From contig NZ_CAJLKP010000007.1 in the NCBI RefSeq assembly GCF_905207245.1, forward strand, positions 62,001-126,000: DNA of 64,000 bases, in the 5' to 3' direction. Made by a program: the position numbers and the translations under genes. The stretch comes from an uncultured Bacteroides sp. (lineage in GTDB: Bacteria > Bacteroidota > Bacteroidia > Bacteroidales > Bacteroidaceae). The notes under the pieces were generated by a model. It was not told where the DNA came from. It was given only the letters and a program-made list of their open reading frames with translations, and searched no databases. Positions 51,591 through 60,206 of the stretch are shown in pieces. The stretch's first letter is position 1. Each line of letters starts with the position of its first letter.

Positions 51591-52574
51591 ATGGTTTTTG
51601 CCAATATTGAATATTTGTTTTTGCTGCTGTTGCTTATACCTTATATAGTATGGTATATCATGAAGCGGAAGAATAATGAAGCGACGCTTCAGATTTCGGA
51701 TGCACGTGTGTATGCACATACGCCAAAGAGTTATAAGAACTATTTGTTACATGTGCCTTTTATGCTGCGTATTGTTGCTTTGGCATTAATTATTGTGGTA
51801 CTGGCACGTCCTCAAACAACGAATAGCTGGCAAAACAGTGAAATTGAAGGTATAGACATCATGCTGGCTATCGATGTATCTACCAGTATGCTGGCAGAGG
51901 ATTTGAAACCGAATCGTCTGGAAGCTGCTAAAGATGTGGCTGCGGAGTTTATTAATGGTCGTCCTAATGATAATATCGGTATAACTTTATTTGCCGGTGA
52001 AAGTTTTACGCAATGTCCGTTGACGGTGGATCATGCAGTGCTTCTGAATCTGTTTCAAGGCATTAAGTGTGGTATTATTGAAGATGGAACAGCAGTCGGT
52101 ATGGGTATTGCTAATGCCGTTACCCGCTTGAAAGACAGTAAAGCGAAGTCTAAAGTCATCATCCTGCTTACGGACGGTACAAATAATAAAGGAGATATAT
52201 CTCCGCTGACTGCGGCGGAAATAGCTAAGAGTTTTGGTATTCGGGTTTATACTATTGGTGTAGGTACGAACGGAATGGCTCCGTATCCTTATCCGGTGGG
52301 TAACACTGTGCAGTATGTCAATATGCCGGTGGAGATTGATGAAAAGACACTGACGCAGATTGCGGCTACCACAGAAGGTAATTATTTCCGTGCCACCAGT
52401 AATTCTAAGCTGAAAGAGGTATATGAGGAGATTGATAAGTTGGAGAAAACCAAGTTGAATGTGAAGGAATACAGCAAGCGTCAGGAAGAATACCGTTGGT
52501 TTGCTCTGGCGGCGTTCTTGTGCGTGTTACTTGAAGTATTGCTTCGTAATTCTATCTTGAAGAAGATACCTTAA
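51591..52574 (+). CDS. batA: Aerotolerance protein BatA (vWA domain)
   Basis: A 327-residue membrane protein. A first span near the N-terminus (YLFLLLLLIPYIVWYIM), a second at about 57-75, then a von Willebrand A domain with the full MIDAS motif D-x-S-x-S in LAIDVSTSMLAEDL and T/D residues in LLTDGTNNKGD, and a C-terminal span (WFALAAFLCVLLEVLLR). In Bacteroides fragilis the Bat genes support survival in oxygen. BatA and BatB are paralogues here, arranged in tandem. Confidence 0.93.
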   Translation: MVFANIEYLFLLLLLIPYIVWYIMKRKNNEATLQISDARVYAHTPKSYKNYLLHVPFMLRIVALALIIVVLARPQTTNSWQNSEIEGIDIMLAIDVSTSMLAEDLKPNRLEAAKDVAAEFINGRPNDNIGITLFAGESFTQCPLTVDHAVLLNLFQGIKCGIIEDGTAVGMGIANAVTRLKDSKAKSKVIILLTDGTNNKGDISPLTAAEIAKSFGIRVYTIGVGTNGMAPYPYPVGNTVQYVNMPVEIDEKTLTQIAATTEGNYFRATSNSKLKEVYEEIDKLEKTKLNVKEYSKRQEEYRWFALAAFLCVLLEVLLRNSILKKIP

Positions 52575-52616
52575 AACAATGCATTGATTGTAAATTACTA
52601 AATTGTACATAGAAAG

Positions 52617-53663
52617 ATGTTTCGATTTGAAGAACCTACATATTTATATCTGTTGCTCCTGTTGCCTCTTTTGGCAGCTTTCTACCTGTACTCCAATTAC
52701 CGGAGACGGAAAGCAATCCGCAAGTTTGGCGACCCGGTACTAATGGCACAGTTGATGCCGGATGTATCTAAATATCGTCCGGATGTGAAGTTTTGGCTGG
52801 TGTTTGCTGCAATCGGGCTGTTTGCAGTATTGTTGGCACGTCCTCAGTTTGGTTCCAAACTGGAGACTGTGAAGCGTCAAGGAGTGGAAGTAATGATTGC
52901 ATTGGATATATCTAATTCCATGTTAGCACAAGATGTGCAGCCCAGCCGTTTGGAAAAGGCTAAAAGGCTGGTGGCACAGTTGGTAGATAGGATGGAAAAT
53001 GATAAGGTCGGTATGATTGTATTTGCCGGTGATGCTTTTACGCAGTTGCCCATTACAAGCGATTATATCTCTGCCAAGATGTTTTTGGAGTCTATTAATC
53101 CGTCACTGATATCAAAACAGGGTACTGCAATTGGAGCGGCAATCAATCTGGCAACACGTAGTTTTACGCCTCAGGAAGGAGTAGGACGCTCTGTGATTGT
53201 TATTACTGATGGTGAGAACCATGAAGGTGGTGCGGTAGAAGCTGCTAAAGCTGCTGCTGAGAAAGGTATTCAAGTCAACGTTTTGGGTGTAGGTATGCCC
53301 GACGGTGCGCCTATTCCTGTAGAAGGAACGAATGATTTCCGTCGTGACCGTGAAGGAAATGTGGTTGTCACTCGACTGAATGAGCAGATGTGTCAGGAGA
53401 TAGCTCAGGCAGGTGATGGAATTTATGTGCGTGTAGATAACTCGAATGCTGCACAAAAGGCAATTACTCAGGAAATTAATAAAATGGCGAAAGCGGATGT
53501 GGAAACACAGGTTTACACAGAGTTCAACGAACAATTTCAGGCTGTTGCATGGATTATTCTGTTGCTTCTATTGGCTGAAATGCTGATTCTGGAACGTAAG
53601 AACCCGTTATTCCGTAATATCCATTTGTTTAAAAAGGAAGAAAGGTATGATGATGAGAAATAA
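52617..53663 (+). CDS. batB: Aerotolerance protein BatB (vWA domain)
   Basis: A 348-residue paralogue of BatA: two N-terminal spans (YLLLLLPLLAAFYLYS, FWLVFAAIGLFAVLLA), a vWA domain with the MIDAS motif MIALDISNSMLAQDVQPSRLEKAK and VITDGENHEGG, and a C-terminal span (AVAWIILLLLLAEMLIL). The vWA domain faces the periplasm by topology. It overlaps batC by 17 bases. Confidence 0.93.
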   Translation: MFRFEEPTYLYLLLLLPLLAAFYLYSNYRRRKAIRKFGDPVLMAQLMPDVSKYRPDVKFWLVFAAIGLFAVLLARPQFGSKLETVKRQGVEVMIALDISNSMLAQDVQPSRLEKAKRLVAQLVDRMENDKVGMIVFAGDAFTQLPITSDYISAKMFLESINPSLISKQGTAIGAAINLATRSFTPQEGVGRSVIVITDGENHEGGAVEAAKAAAEKGIQVNVLGVGMPDGAPIPVEGTNDFRRDREGNVVVTRLNEQMCQEIAQAGDGIYVRVDNSNAAQKAITQEINKMAKADVETQVYTEFNEQFQAVAWIILLLLLAEMLILERKNPLFRNIHLFKKEERYDDEK

Positions 53664-54357
53664 AACTATCGGAATTATCTTGCTGCTATTGACGGCTGTA
53701 TCGGCGTCTGCACAGAAAGCGGAACGTGATTTTATTCGTAAGGGAAACCGTGCGTATAAGGATAGCACATATGTGAATGCTGAAGTAAATTATCGTAAGG
53801 CGATCGATGTCAATCCGAAATCAACGGTTTCCATGTATAATTTGGGTAACACGCTTATGCAACAAAATAAGTTGCAGGAAGCTATGGAACAGTATGTTGC
53901 TGCCACTAAGATGGAGAAGGATAAGAGTAAACTTGCTCAAATCTATCATAATATGGGTGTAATATTCCATTCTGGTAAAGATTATGCGAAAGCAGTGGAA
54001 GCATACAAGGAATCGTTACGTAATAATCCGAAAGATAACGAAACACGCTATAATTTGGCTCTGGCCCAAAAAATGCTGAAAGACCAGGAACAAAACCAGC
54101 AAAATCAAAACCAGAATCAGGATCAAAATAAACAGGATCAGGAAAAGGAACAAGATAAAGATAAGCAAGACCAGAATAAACAAGACCAGCAAAACCAGGA
54201 TCAACAACAGCAACCACAGCAACCGCAAGACAACCAAATGTCGAAGGAAAACGCTGAACAGCTCTTGAAGTCGGTTATGCAGGACGAAAAAGATGTGCAG
54301 GATAAGGTGAAGAAACAACAAGTAATTCAGGGTGGTCGCTTAGAAAAGGATTGGTAA
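53647..54357 (+). CDS. batC: Aerotolerance protein BatC (TPR, Gln/Asn-rich tail)
   Basis: A 236-residue exported protein. A signal peptide (GIILLLLTAVSASAQ) precedes three tetratricopeptide repeats (about 25-135: RKAIDVNPKSTVSMYNLGNTL, YAKAVEAYKESLRNNPKDNETRYNLAL). A low-complexity tail of Gln, Asn, Asp and Lys spans about 140-200. TPRs suggest a scaffold for the vWA partners. The tail is made of near-identical codons (CAG, AAC, AAG) and could vary in length between strains. It overlaps the end of batB. Confidence 0.9.
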   Translation: MMMRNKTIGIILLLLTAVSASAQKAERDFIRKGNRAYKDSTYVNAEVNYRKAIDVNPKSTVSMYNLGNTLMQQNKLQEAMEQYVAATKMEKDKSKLAQIYHNMGVIFHSGKDYAKAVEAYKESLRNNPKDNETRYNLALAQKMLKDQEQNQQNQNQNQDQNKQDQEKEQDKDKQDQNKQDQQNQDQQQQPQQPQDNQMSKENAEQLLKSVMQDEKDVQDKVKKQQVIQGGRLEKDW

Positions 54358-54379
54358 ATAATAAAAGATACGATAATAT

Positions 54380-56218
54380 ATGAGAAAATTAATTTTCTTA
54401 TGGATAGCACTGATTGCAGTCAGTTTACAGGTTTTTGCTGACGAAAAAGTGTCATTTTCTGCGTCAGCTCCTGACGCAGTAGCAGTAGGTGACCAGTTTC
54501 GGCTGACATATACAGTGACTACACAGAAGGTGAGAGATTTCCGTGCTCCTTCTATCAAGGGATTTGATGTATTGATGGGACCCAGTCGTTCGCAGCAAAG
54601 TAGTATGCAGATTATTAACGGGGTATCAACTTCAACCAGTAGCATCACCTTTACTTATATTCTGATGGCTACGACGGAGGGTAGTTTCACTATTCCGGGT
54701 GCTACGATTACGGCAGATGGTAATCAAATGATTTCTAATTCAGTGCATGTCAAAGTACTTCCGGCAGATCAAGCGGAAGCAGCGGCATCTTCAAATGGAA
54801 ATAGTAAAGGTAATGCTAGCCGTGCCTCTTCAGGTACTTCTATTTCCAATCAAGACTTGTTTATTGCAGCTACTGCAAGTAAAACAAATGTATATGAGCA
54901 AGAAGCTTTTTTGCTAACTTACAAAATCTATACATTGGTTGATTTACAACGTTTTGATAATGTGAAACTTCCTGATTTTAAGGGATTTCATTCGCAGGAA
55001 GTAGAGCTTCCGAATGATAGGAGATGGAGCTTGGAGCATTATAAGGGAAGGAATTATCAAACTACTATTTATCGCCAGTTTGTATTATTTCCTCAACAGT
55101 CGGGTAATTTAACCATCGAACCAGCGCGTTTTGATGCTTCTATTGCCAAAGCTACCCAAGTGTCAGATCCATTTGAAGCTTTCTTTAATGGAGGTAGCAA
55201 TTATATTGAAATAAAAAAGACGCTAACTACTCCTAAGTTGACAATTGATGTTAAGTCGTTGCCGGAAGGTAAACCTGCTGATTTCTCTGGTGGAGTGGGA
55301 GAGTTTAGTATTTCTTCTTCCATCAATAGCACTACTGTGAAAACGAACGATGCCATCACTATTAAACTCGTGATTTCCGGTACTGGTAATTTAAAATTGA
55401 TTGGTGACCCTGAAATTAAGTTCCCGGATGATTTTGAAGTGTATGATCCTAAAGTTGACAATAAGTTCCGTTTGACAAATGCAGGACTTTCTGGCAGTAA
55501 AGTAATTGAATATCTGGCTATTCCGCGTAATGCTGGTACGTTTAAGATACCGGCTGTCAAATTCAGCTATTTTGATATCAAATCCCGTTCCTACAAGACA
55601 TTGACTACAGAAGAATATGAGTTGCATGTAGAAAAGGGTGAAGGTAATGCTGCGCAGACTATCGCAAACTTTACAAATAAAGAAGATTTGAGAATTTTGA
55701 ATGAGGATATTCGCTTCATCAAGCAAAATGATGTGACTCTTTCCCAAAAGGGGGACTTTTTCTTTGATTCGATGGTGTATTGGTTGCTTTATTTGGTACC
55801 TGGAGTTGCGTTTATCATCTTCTTTATTGTTTACCGTAAGCAGATAGCTGCTAATGCCAATGTGGCTAAAATGCGTACGAAGAAAGCCAATAAGGTTGCT
55901 GTTAAGCGTATGAAGCTGGCTGGCAAACTATTGGCAGAAAATAAGAAAGATGTTTTCTATGATGAAGTACTGAAAGCTCTTTGGGGATATATCAGTGATA
56001 AACTGAATATTCCGGTTTCACGGCTCTCTAAAGACAATATTGAAGAGGAGCTTCGTAAATATGGCGTAGAAGATGCTTTGATTAAAGAGTTCTTGGTTGC
56101 GTTGAATGATTGTGAGTTTGCTCGTTTTGCTCCTGGTGATGATAATCAGGCCATGGATAAGGTTTACTCAGCTTCATTGACGGTGATAAGTAAAATGGAG
56201 AATTCGATTAAACATTAA
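54380..56218 (+). CDS. batD: Aerotolerance protein BatD
   Basis: A 612-residue membrane protein: signal peptide (FLWIALIAVSLQVFA), three or more periplasmic beta-sandwich segments (VGDQFRLTYTVTTQKVRDFRAPSIKGFDVLMGPSRSQQSS marks the first), one span at about 468-487 (WLLYLVPGVAFIIFFIVY), and a cytoplasmic helical tail (FYDEVLKALWGYISDKLNIPVSRLSKDNIEEEL). This is the standard BatD architecture. Its tail resembles that of the 50454-51533 product, so the two are probably ancient paralogues. Confidence 0.93.
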   Translation: MRKLIFLWIALIAVSLQVFADEKVSFSASAPDAVAVGDQFRLTYTVTTQKVRDFRAPSIKGFDVLMGPSRSQQSSMQIINGVSTSTSSITFTYILMATTEGSFTIPGATITADGNQMISNSVHVKVLPADQAEAAASSNGNSKGNASRASSGTSISNQDLFIAATASKTNVYEQEAFLLTYKIYTLVDLQRFDNVKLPDFKGFHSQEVELPNDRRWSLEHYKGRNYQTTIYRQFVLFPQQSGNLTIEPARFDASIAKATQVSDPFEAFFNGGSNYIEIKKTLTTPKLTIDVKSLPEGKPADFSGGVGEFSISSSINSTTVKTNDAITIKLVISGTGNLKLIGDPEIKFPDDFEVYDPKVDNKFRLTNAGLSGSKVIEYLAIPRNAGTFKIPAVKFSYFDIKSRSYKTLTTEEYELHVEKGEGNAAQTIANFTNKEDLRILNEDIRFIKQNDVTLSQKGDFFFDSMVYWLLYLVPGVAFIIFFIVYRKQIAANANVAKMRTKKANKVAVKRMKLAGKLLAENKKDVFYDEVLKALWGYISDKLNIPVSRLSKDNIEEELRKYGVEDALIKEFLVALNDCEFARFAPGDDNQAMDKVYSASLTVISKMENSIKH

Positions 56219-56230
56219 TTAGAAGGTTAT

Positions 56231-57067
56231 ATGATGAAAAAGATATTGTTTTTTACCCTTAGCCTGCTTATGGCGATGACCTCTTTGGGACAGGCTTCAT
56301 CTGATACATTGCAGAATGCCAATGATTCAGTTTCAATAAGTTCTCATTCAGAATTCTCAGCAGTAAAGCAAGAGAATGGTGCGACAAAAGCAGAAGGGGA
56401 TAGTGCATATCTGAAGAATGATTATGCTTCTGCCATTCAGATATATGAAGCTTTGTTGAAGGATGGAGAAGCTGCTGAAGTATATTATAATTTAGGAAAT
56501 AGCTATTATAAAGCTGGTGATATAGCAAAAGCTATTTTAAACTATGAGCGTGCCTTATTGATGCAGCCTGGTAATGCGGATATTCGTGCTAATCTGGAAA
56601 TAGCCCGTGCCAAAACCGTAGACAAAGTAATTCCGGTAGCTGAAATCTTCTTTGTATCTTGGACAAAGTCATTGATAAATAGTCTAAGTGTGGATGCTTG
56701 GGCAAAAGTAGGTATAGTTTGTTTCTTCTTATTATTGGCATCTCTTTATTTCTTTTTCTTTTCCAGACAGATTGTGTGGAAAAAAACTGGTTTCATTGCA
56801 GGAATAGTATTTCTGGTGTTTGTTATACTAGCGAATGTTTTTGCTTTCCAGCAAAAAAGTGAGTTATTGAATCGTAATAATGCCATTGTATTAACTCCCA
56901 GTGTAACGGTGCGTAGTACCCCCAGTGAGAGTGGTACCAGTTTGTTTATATTGCATGAAGGTCGAAAGGTGGAGATTAAAGATAACTCCATGCGTGAATG
57001 GAAAGAAATCCGTTTAGAAGATGGTAAAGTAGGTTGGGTGCCTGCATCGTCTGTAGAGAGCATCTGA
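56231..57067 (+). CDS. batE: Aerotolerance protein BatE (TPR and SH3 domains)
   Basis: A 278-residue protein. A signal peptide (ILFFTLSLLMAMTSLGQA), TPR repeats at about 55-130 (AIQIYEALLKDGEAAEVYYNLGNSYYKAGDIAKAILNYERAL), two spans (about 158-176 and 187-206), and a bacterial SH3 domain at the end (VTVRSTPSESGTSLFILHEGRKVEI, WKEIRLEDGKVGWVPASSVE). This is the usual BatE order. It closes the operon, with a strong terminator 44 bases past the stop. Confidence 0.92.
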   Translation: MMKKILFFTLSLLMAMTSLGQASSDTLQNANDSVSISSHSEFSAVKQENGATKAEGDSAYLKNDYASAIQIYEALLKDGEAAEVYYNLGNSYYKAGDIAKAILNYERALLMQPGNADIRANLEIARAKTVDKVIPVAEIFFVSWTKSLINSLSVDAWAKVGIVCFFLLLASLYFFFFSRQIVWKKTGFIAGIVFLVFVILANVFAFQQKSELLNRNNAIVLTPSVTVRSTPSESGTSLFILHEGRKVEIKDNSMREWKEIRLEDGKVGWVPASSVESI

Positions 57068-57110
57068 TAGCTATAATTCTTTCATAGTAAGATAGTTAAT
57101 AATAGGCAAA

Positions 57111-57154
57111 AAGCCTGTCAAAAGGGAAAATATAAATACCCTTTTGGCAGGCTT
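57111..57154 (+). terminator. Terminator of the bat operon
   Basis: AAGCCTGTCAAAAGGG pairs with CCCTTTTGGCAGGCTT (one G-U) around a 12-base loop, followed by CTTTTATTTT. Confidence 0.92.
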
Positions 57155-57266
57155 CTTTTATTTTGTAAAAAAGACATCGAAAATGTTTGTTATATCTTTT
57201 TTTTTCCTTAAGTTTATAGCGTGATAAGTAAAACTCACAGAGTTATTAACCATTAAATTTATAAAT

Positions 57267-57539
57267 ATGAGAACAATAACATTTAATGAACTTCGCCGAA
57301 TTAAAGACTCGTTACCCACTGGTAGTATGCATAGAATAGCCGATGAACTCGGACTGAACGTCGATACAGTTAGAAACTTCTTTGGGGGACACAATTTCAA
57401 AGAAGGTAAGAGTGTTGGAATACATCTGGAGCCTGGACCTGATGGTGGTTTAGTGATGCTTGATGATACTACTGTTCTTGATAGAGCTCTCAGGATACTA
57501 GATGAAATGAATGCCAGTGCAGAGCCTGTTCAAGCTTAA
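57267..57539 (+). CDS. Small HTH DNA-binding protein
   Basis: A 90-residue protein with an N-terminal helix-turn-helix (FNELRRIKDSLPTGSMHRIADELGLNVDTVRNFFGG) followed by a short C-terminal segment with GPDGGLVMLDDTTVLDRALRILDEMNA. No enzymatic motif is seen. It resembles the small DNA-binding proteins conserved in Bacteroides whose targets are unknown. A TATCTTTT box at 57191-57198 may be its promoter, and a terminator follows. It is likely a free-standing regulator. Confidence 0.75.
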   Translation: MRTITFNELRRIKDSLPTGSMHRIADELGLNVDTVRNFFGGHNFKEGKSVGIHLEPGPDGGLVMLDDTTVLDRALRILDEMNASAEPVQA

Positions 57540-57557
57540 GAAGAGAAAGTAAAAATG

Positions 57558-57588
57558 AATCCCAATTGATAAACAAACAATTGGGATT
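57558..57588 (+). terminator. Terminator after the small HTH gene
   Basis: AATCCCAATTG pairs perfectly with CAATTGGGATT around a 9-base loop, followed by TCTTATTTGTTT. Confidence 0.88.
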
Positions 57589-57621
57589 TCTTATTTGTTT
57601 ATAAAGTAAAAACTGTTGATT

Positions 57622-58752
57622 ATGGAAGACAAGTTAGTAACTTTAGCCATTCTGACTTATGCCAAAGCTCAGATATTGAAAAATGTACTTGAGAATGAAG
57701 GTGTTGAGACCTACATTCACAATGTAAATCAAATACAACCTGTAGTGTCTTCGGGTGTGCGTTTACGTATAAAAGAAAGCGATTTGCCACGTGCATTGAA
57801 GATTACTGAAAGTTCTGCCTGGTTATCTGAAGAGGTAGTGGGAGGGAAGCCACCTAAAGTGGAGAAGGAGAGTAATAGGGTTTTAGTTCCTGTCGACTTC
57901 TCTAATTATTCGATGAAAGCATGTGAATTTGCTTTTAATTTTGCACAGAATATGAATGCGGAAGTAGTATTGCTACATGTCTACTTTACTCCGATTTATA
58001 CTACTTCGTTACCTTATGGAGATGTCTTTAATTATCAGATTGCAGATGAAGAGAATGTAAAAAATATATTGCAAAAAGTTCATGCAGACTTAAATGCCTT
58101 ATCAAATAAGGTTAAGGAGAAAGTGGCTTCAGGAGAATTTCCAAATGTGAAATATAGTTGTGTGTTGCGTGAAGGCATCCCAGAAGAAGAAATTCTTCGC
58201 TATTCAAAAGAATATCGACCACGTATCGTTATTATGGGTACTCGTGGTAAAAATCAGAAAGATATTGATTTAATTGGTAGTGTAACGGCTGAAATAATTG
58301 AGCGGAGCCGTGTCCCCGTTCTAGCCATACCTGAGAATACTCCATTTAAGCAATTGGCTGAAGCTAAGCGTATTGCATTTATCACCAATTTTGATCAACG
58401 GGATTTAATTGCATTCGATTCATTGATTACTGCTTTGAAGCCATTCCATTTTTCCGTATCCTTAATTCATTTGTCAGATGTTAAAGATACATGGAATGAA
58501 ATAAAATTAGGTGGTATTAAAGAATACTTCCAAAAACAGTACCCGGATTTGGAAATACATTATGATGTTGTGATGAATGATGATTTCTTGAATAGTTTAG
58601 ATAACTATATAAAAACGAATCATATTGATATTATCACACTAACAACATACAAACGGAATATATTTTCCCGTCTATTTAATCCTGGAATTGCTCGGAAGAT
58701 GATTTTTCATTCTGATACACCACTGTTAGTTATATACGGACACCCAAGCTAA
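57622..58752 (+). CDS. Double-domain universal stress protein with N-terminal DUF2007-type domain
   Basis: A 376-residue cytoplasmic protein. Residues 1-65 resemble the DUF2007 signal-transducing domain (LVTLAILTYAKAQILKNVLENEGVETYIHN). Two Usp domains follow. The first (about 75-225) has RVLVPVDFSNYSMKACEFAF and the ATP-binding loop IVIMGTRGKNQKDIDLIGSVTAEIIERSRVPVLAIP (G-x2-G-x9-G-S/T type). The second (about 235-376) lacks a complete loop (LTTYKRNIFSRLFNPG). The start at ATG 57622 is preferred to the TTG at 57616. Nucleotide binding is likely in the first Usp domain only. Confidence 0.87.
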   Translation: MEDKLVTLAILTYAKAQILKNVLENEGVETYIHNVNQIQPVVSSGVRLRIKESDLPRALKITESSAWLSEEVVGGKPPKVEKESNRVLVPVDFSNYSMKACEFAFNFAQNMNAEVVLLHVYFTPIYTTSLPYGDVFNYQIADEENVKNILQKVHADLNALSNKVKEKVASGEFPNVKYSCVLREGIPEEEILRYSKEYRPRIVIMGTRGKNQKDIDLIGSVTAEIIERSRVPVLAIPENTPFKQLAEAKRIAFITNFDQRDLIAFDSLITALKPFHFSVSLIHLSDVKDTWNEIKLGGIKEYFQKQYPDLEIHYDVVMNDDFLNSLDNYIKTNHIDIITLTTYKRNIFSRLFNPGIARKMIFHSDTPLLVIYGHPS

Positions 58753-58869
58753 AGAAAATAGCGCCTATATTTTAAATCAATATCATGATTATGTTTAATA
58801 TTAAACAATGATATTTCATCTCTACTTATTGCTTCCCTATTCCAATTAAAAGAGGAAATAATGAAAAAA

Positions 58870-58895
58870 AAGCCTAGTGACAGATGACTAGGCTT
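58870..58895. terminator. Bidirectional terminator
   Basis: AAGCCTAGT pairs with ACTAGGCTT, flanked by an A-run on the left and a T-run on the right. It serves the stress protein gene and the converging TPR gene. Confidence 0.9.
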
Positions 58896-58918
58896 TTTTT
58901 ATTAATCAAAATATGAGA

Positions 58919-60175
58919 TCAGTTTACCATCTTTTCAATTTCTTCAAATTCTGGTCCCATATCTAAATTGTAATATACCCGGTATAAACCATTCATCCAT
59001 AAATCTTTTTGATCCGGTTTCAATTCTCTTGCTTTCTCATAACAAGGTTTTGCCTTTTCATAGAAAGCTTTCAGAGTGGCTTGATCTTCCTTATATTTCG
59101 GATCATTAACATCTGTGGTTGCTTTCTCTGAGAAATCTTGTGCTTGTAGGCAGTAAACCAAACCTAAATTAGAATATGCTTCTGCATAGGTAGGATCTAT
59201 TTCTGTCGTTTTTGCATAATATTCAATAGCTTTATTAAGTGCATCTGCTGCCTCTTGCTCCTTTTTCTCATTTTTCAGGTTGGTGTACATATTATGATAA
59301 AGATATCCCTTCACGTACAAATAGAATGTATTATTGGGGTCTTTAGCTAACATATCGTCAGCAAACTGCATAGCTTCATCATATTTGTTGTTATTGCTAT
59401 AATAATCAATCAGATGGCCAAAGAAAAATGAATGTTGCGGATATTTCTGCAAACCTTCTTTCAAAGAAGCAACCCATTTAGCTGTATCGCCTTGTGCTTT
59501 TAAAGCTGTAGAGATAAACTCCATAGCATATTGACCTACTTCTTTATCATTCTGAGCATATGGAGCATATTTCAATACGCTTGGATAGTCTTCCATTTTA
59601 GCCGCAGCTAAACTTGCATAATATGCAATCTGCGGTAAAATAGTATCTGTTTGCAGGAAGTTTTCCTTCTCAAACATTGGGTTTTGAGCTATTTCAATGT
59701 AAGTTCCAAAGAAATCTAATGCTTCTTTGTTCTTCTCTAAATTATAGAACTGGATACCACCATTGATTAAGTTAGGTCGTTCAGCAATAATAGCAGCAGA
59801 GTTAGCCTTTCTGTATTTGTTTTTGATTTTTCCTTTTTCATTCGGAATCTGTGCAAGTTCATCGCATTTGAGATAGTATTTGCACATGTTCAAAGCACTA
59901 TTATATACCTTAAGTGTATCGTAAGGTTTTCTTAAATAGGCATTTTCCATTTGCTTTTCATTACTTCTCTTTTGAATAAAACCGGCTACATCCCAAGTCT
60001 CAGCATTATCCTTTGTTTCAGGATTAGTCAAGGCTTGATTGATGAGCTGTTCGGCTTTATTAAAGTCCGGATTCACTTCATTCGCAATGCTTTTAGCTTC
60101 TTTCACAGTCTTTTCTTGAGCGAAAGTGAAGCCTGCAGCAAGCAATAAAATCACTGAAAATAATACTCTTTTCAT
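58919..60175 (-). CDS. Exported TPR-repeat protein
   Basis: A 418-residue protein with a signal peptide (RVLFSVILLLAAGFTFAQ) and tetratricopeptide repeats along its length. Clear units are FNKAEQLINQALTNPE, AMQFADDMLAKDPNNTFYLYVKGYLYHNMY, and AIEYYAKTTEIDPTYAEAYSNLGLVYCLQAQ. It is periplasmic, with no membrane anchor or lipobox, and has no recognisable catalytic motif. The frame extends to 60217, overlapping gyrA, but the signal peptide begins at ATG 60175. It lies 31 bases after gyrA on the same strand and is probably co-transcribed. Confidence 0.85.
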   Translation of the reverse strand: MKRVLFSVILLLAAGFTFAQEKTVKEAKSIANEVNPDFNKAEQLINQALTNPETKDNAETWDVAGFIQKRSNEKQMENAYLRKPYDTLKVYNSALNMCKYYLKCDELAQIPNEKGKIKNKYRKANSAAIIAERPNLINGGIQFYNLEKNKEALDFFGTYIEIAQNPMFEKENFLQTDTILPQIAYYASLAAAKMEDYPSVLKYAPYAQNDKEVGQYAMEFISTALKAQGDTAKWVASLKEGLQKYPQHSFFFGHLIDYYSNNNKYDEAMQFADDMLAKDPNNTFYLYVKGYLYHNMYTNLKNEKKEQEAADALNKAIEYYAKTTEIDPTYAEAYSNLGLVYCLQAQDFSEKATTDVNDPKYKEDQATLKAFYEKAKPCYEKARELKPDQKDLWMNGLYRVYYNLDMGPEFEEIEKMVN

Positions 60176-60206
60176 GATAAATGTAAAATTAAAATTAATA
60201 TTATGT

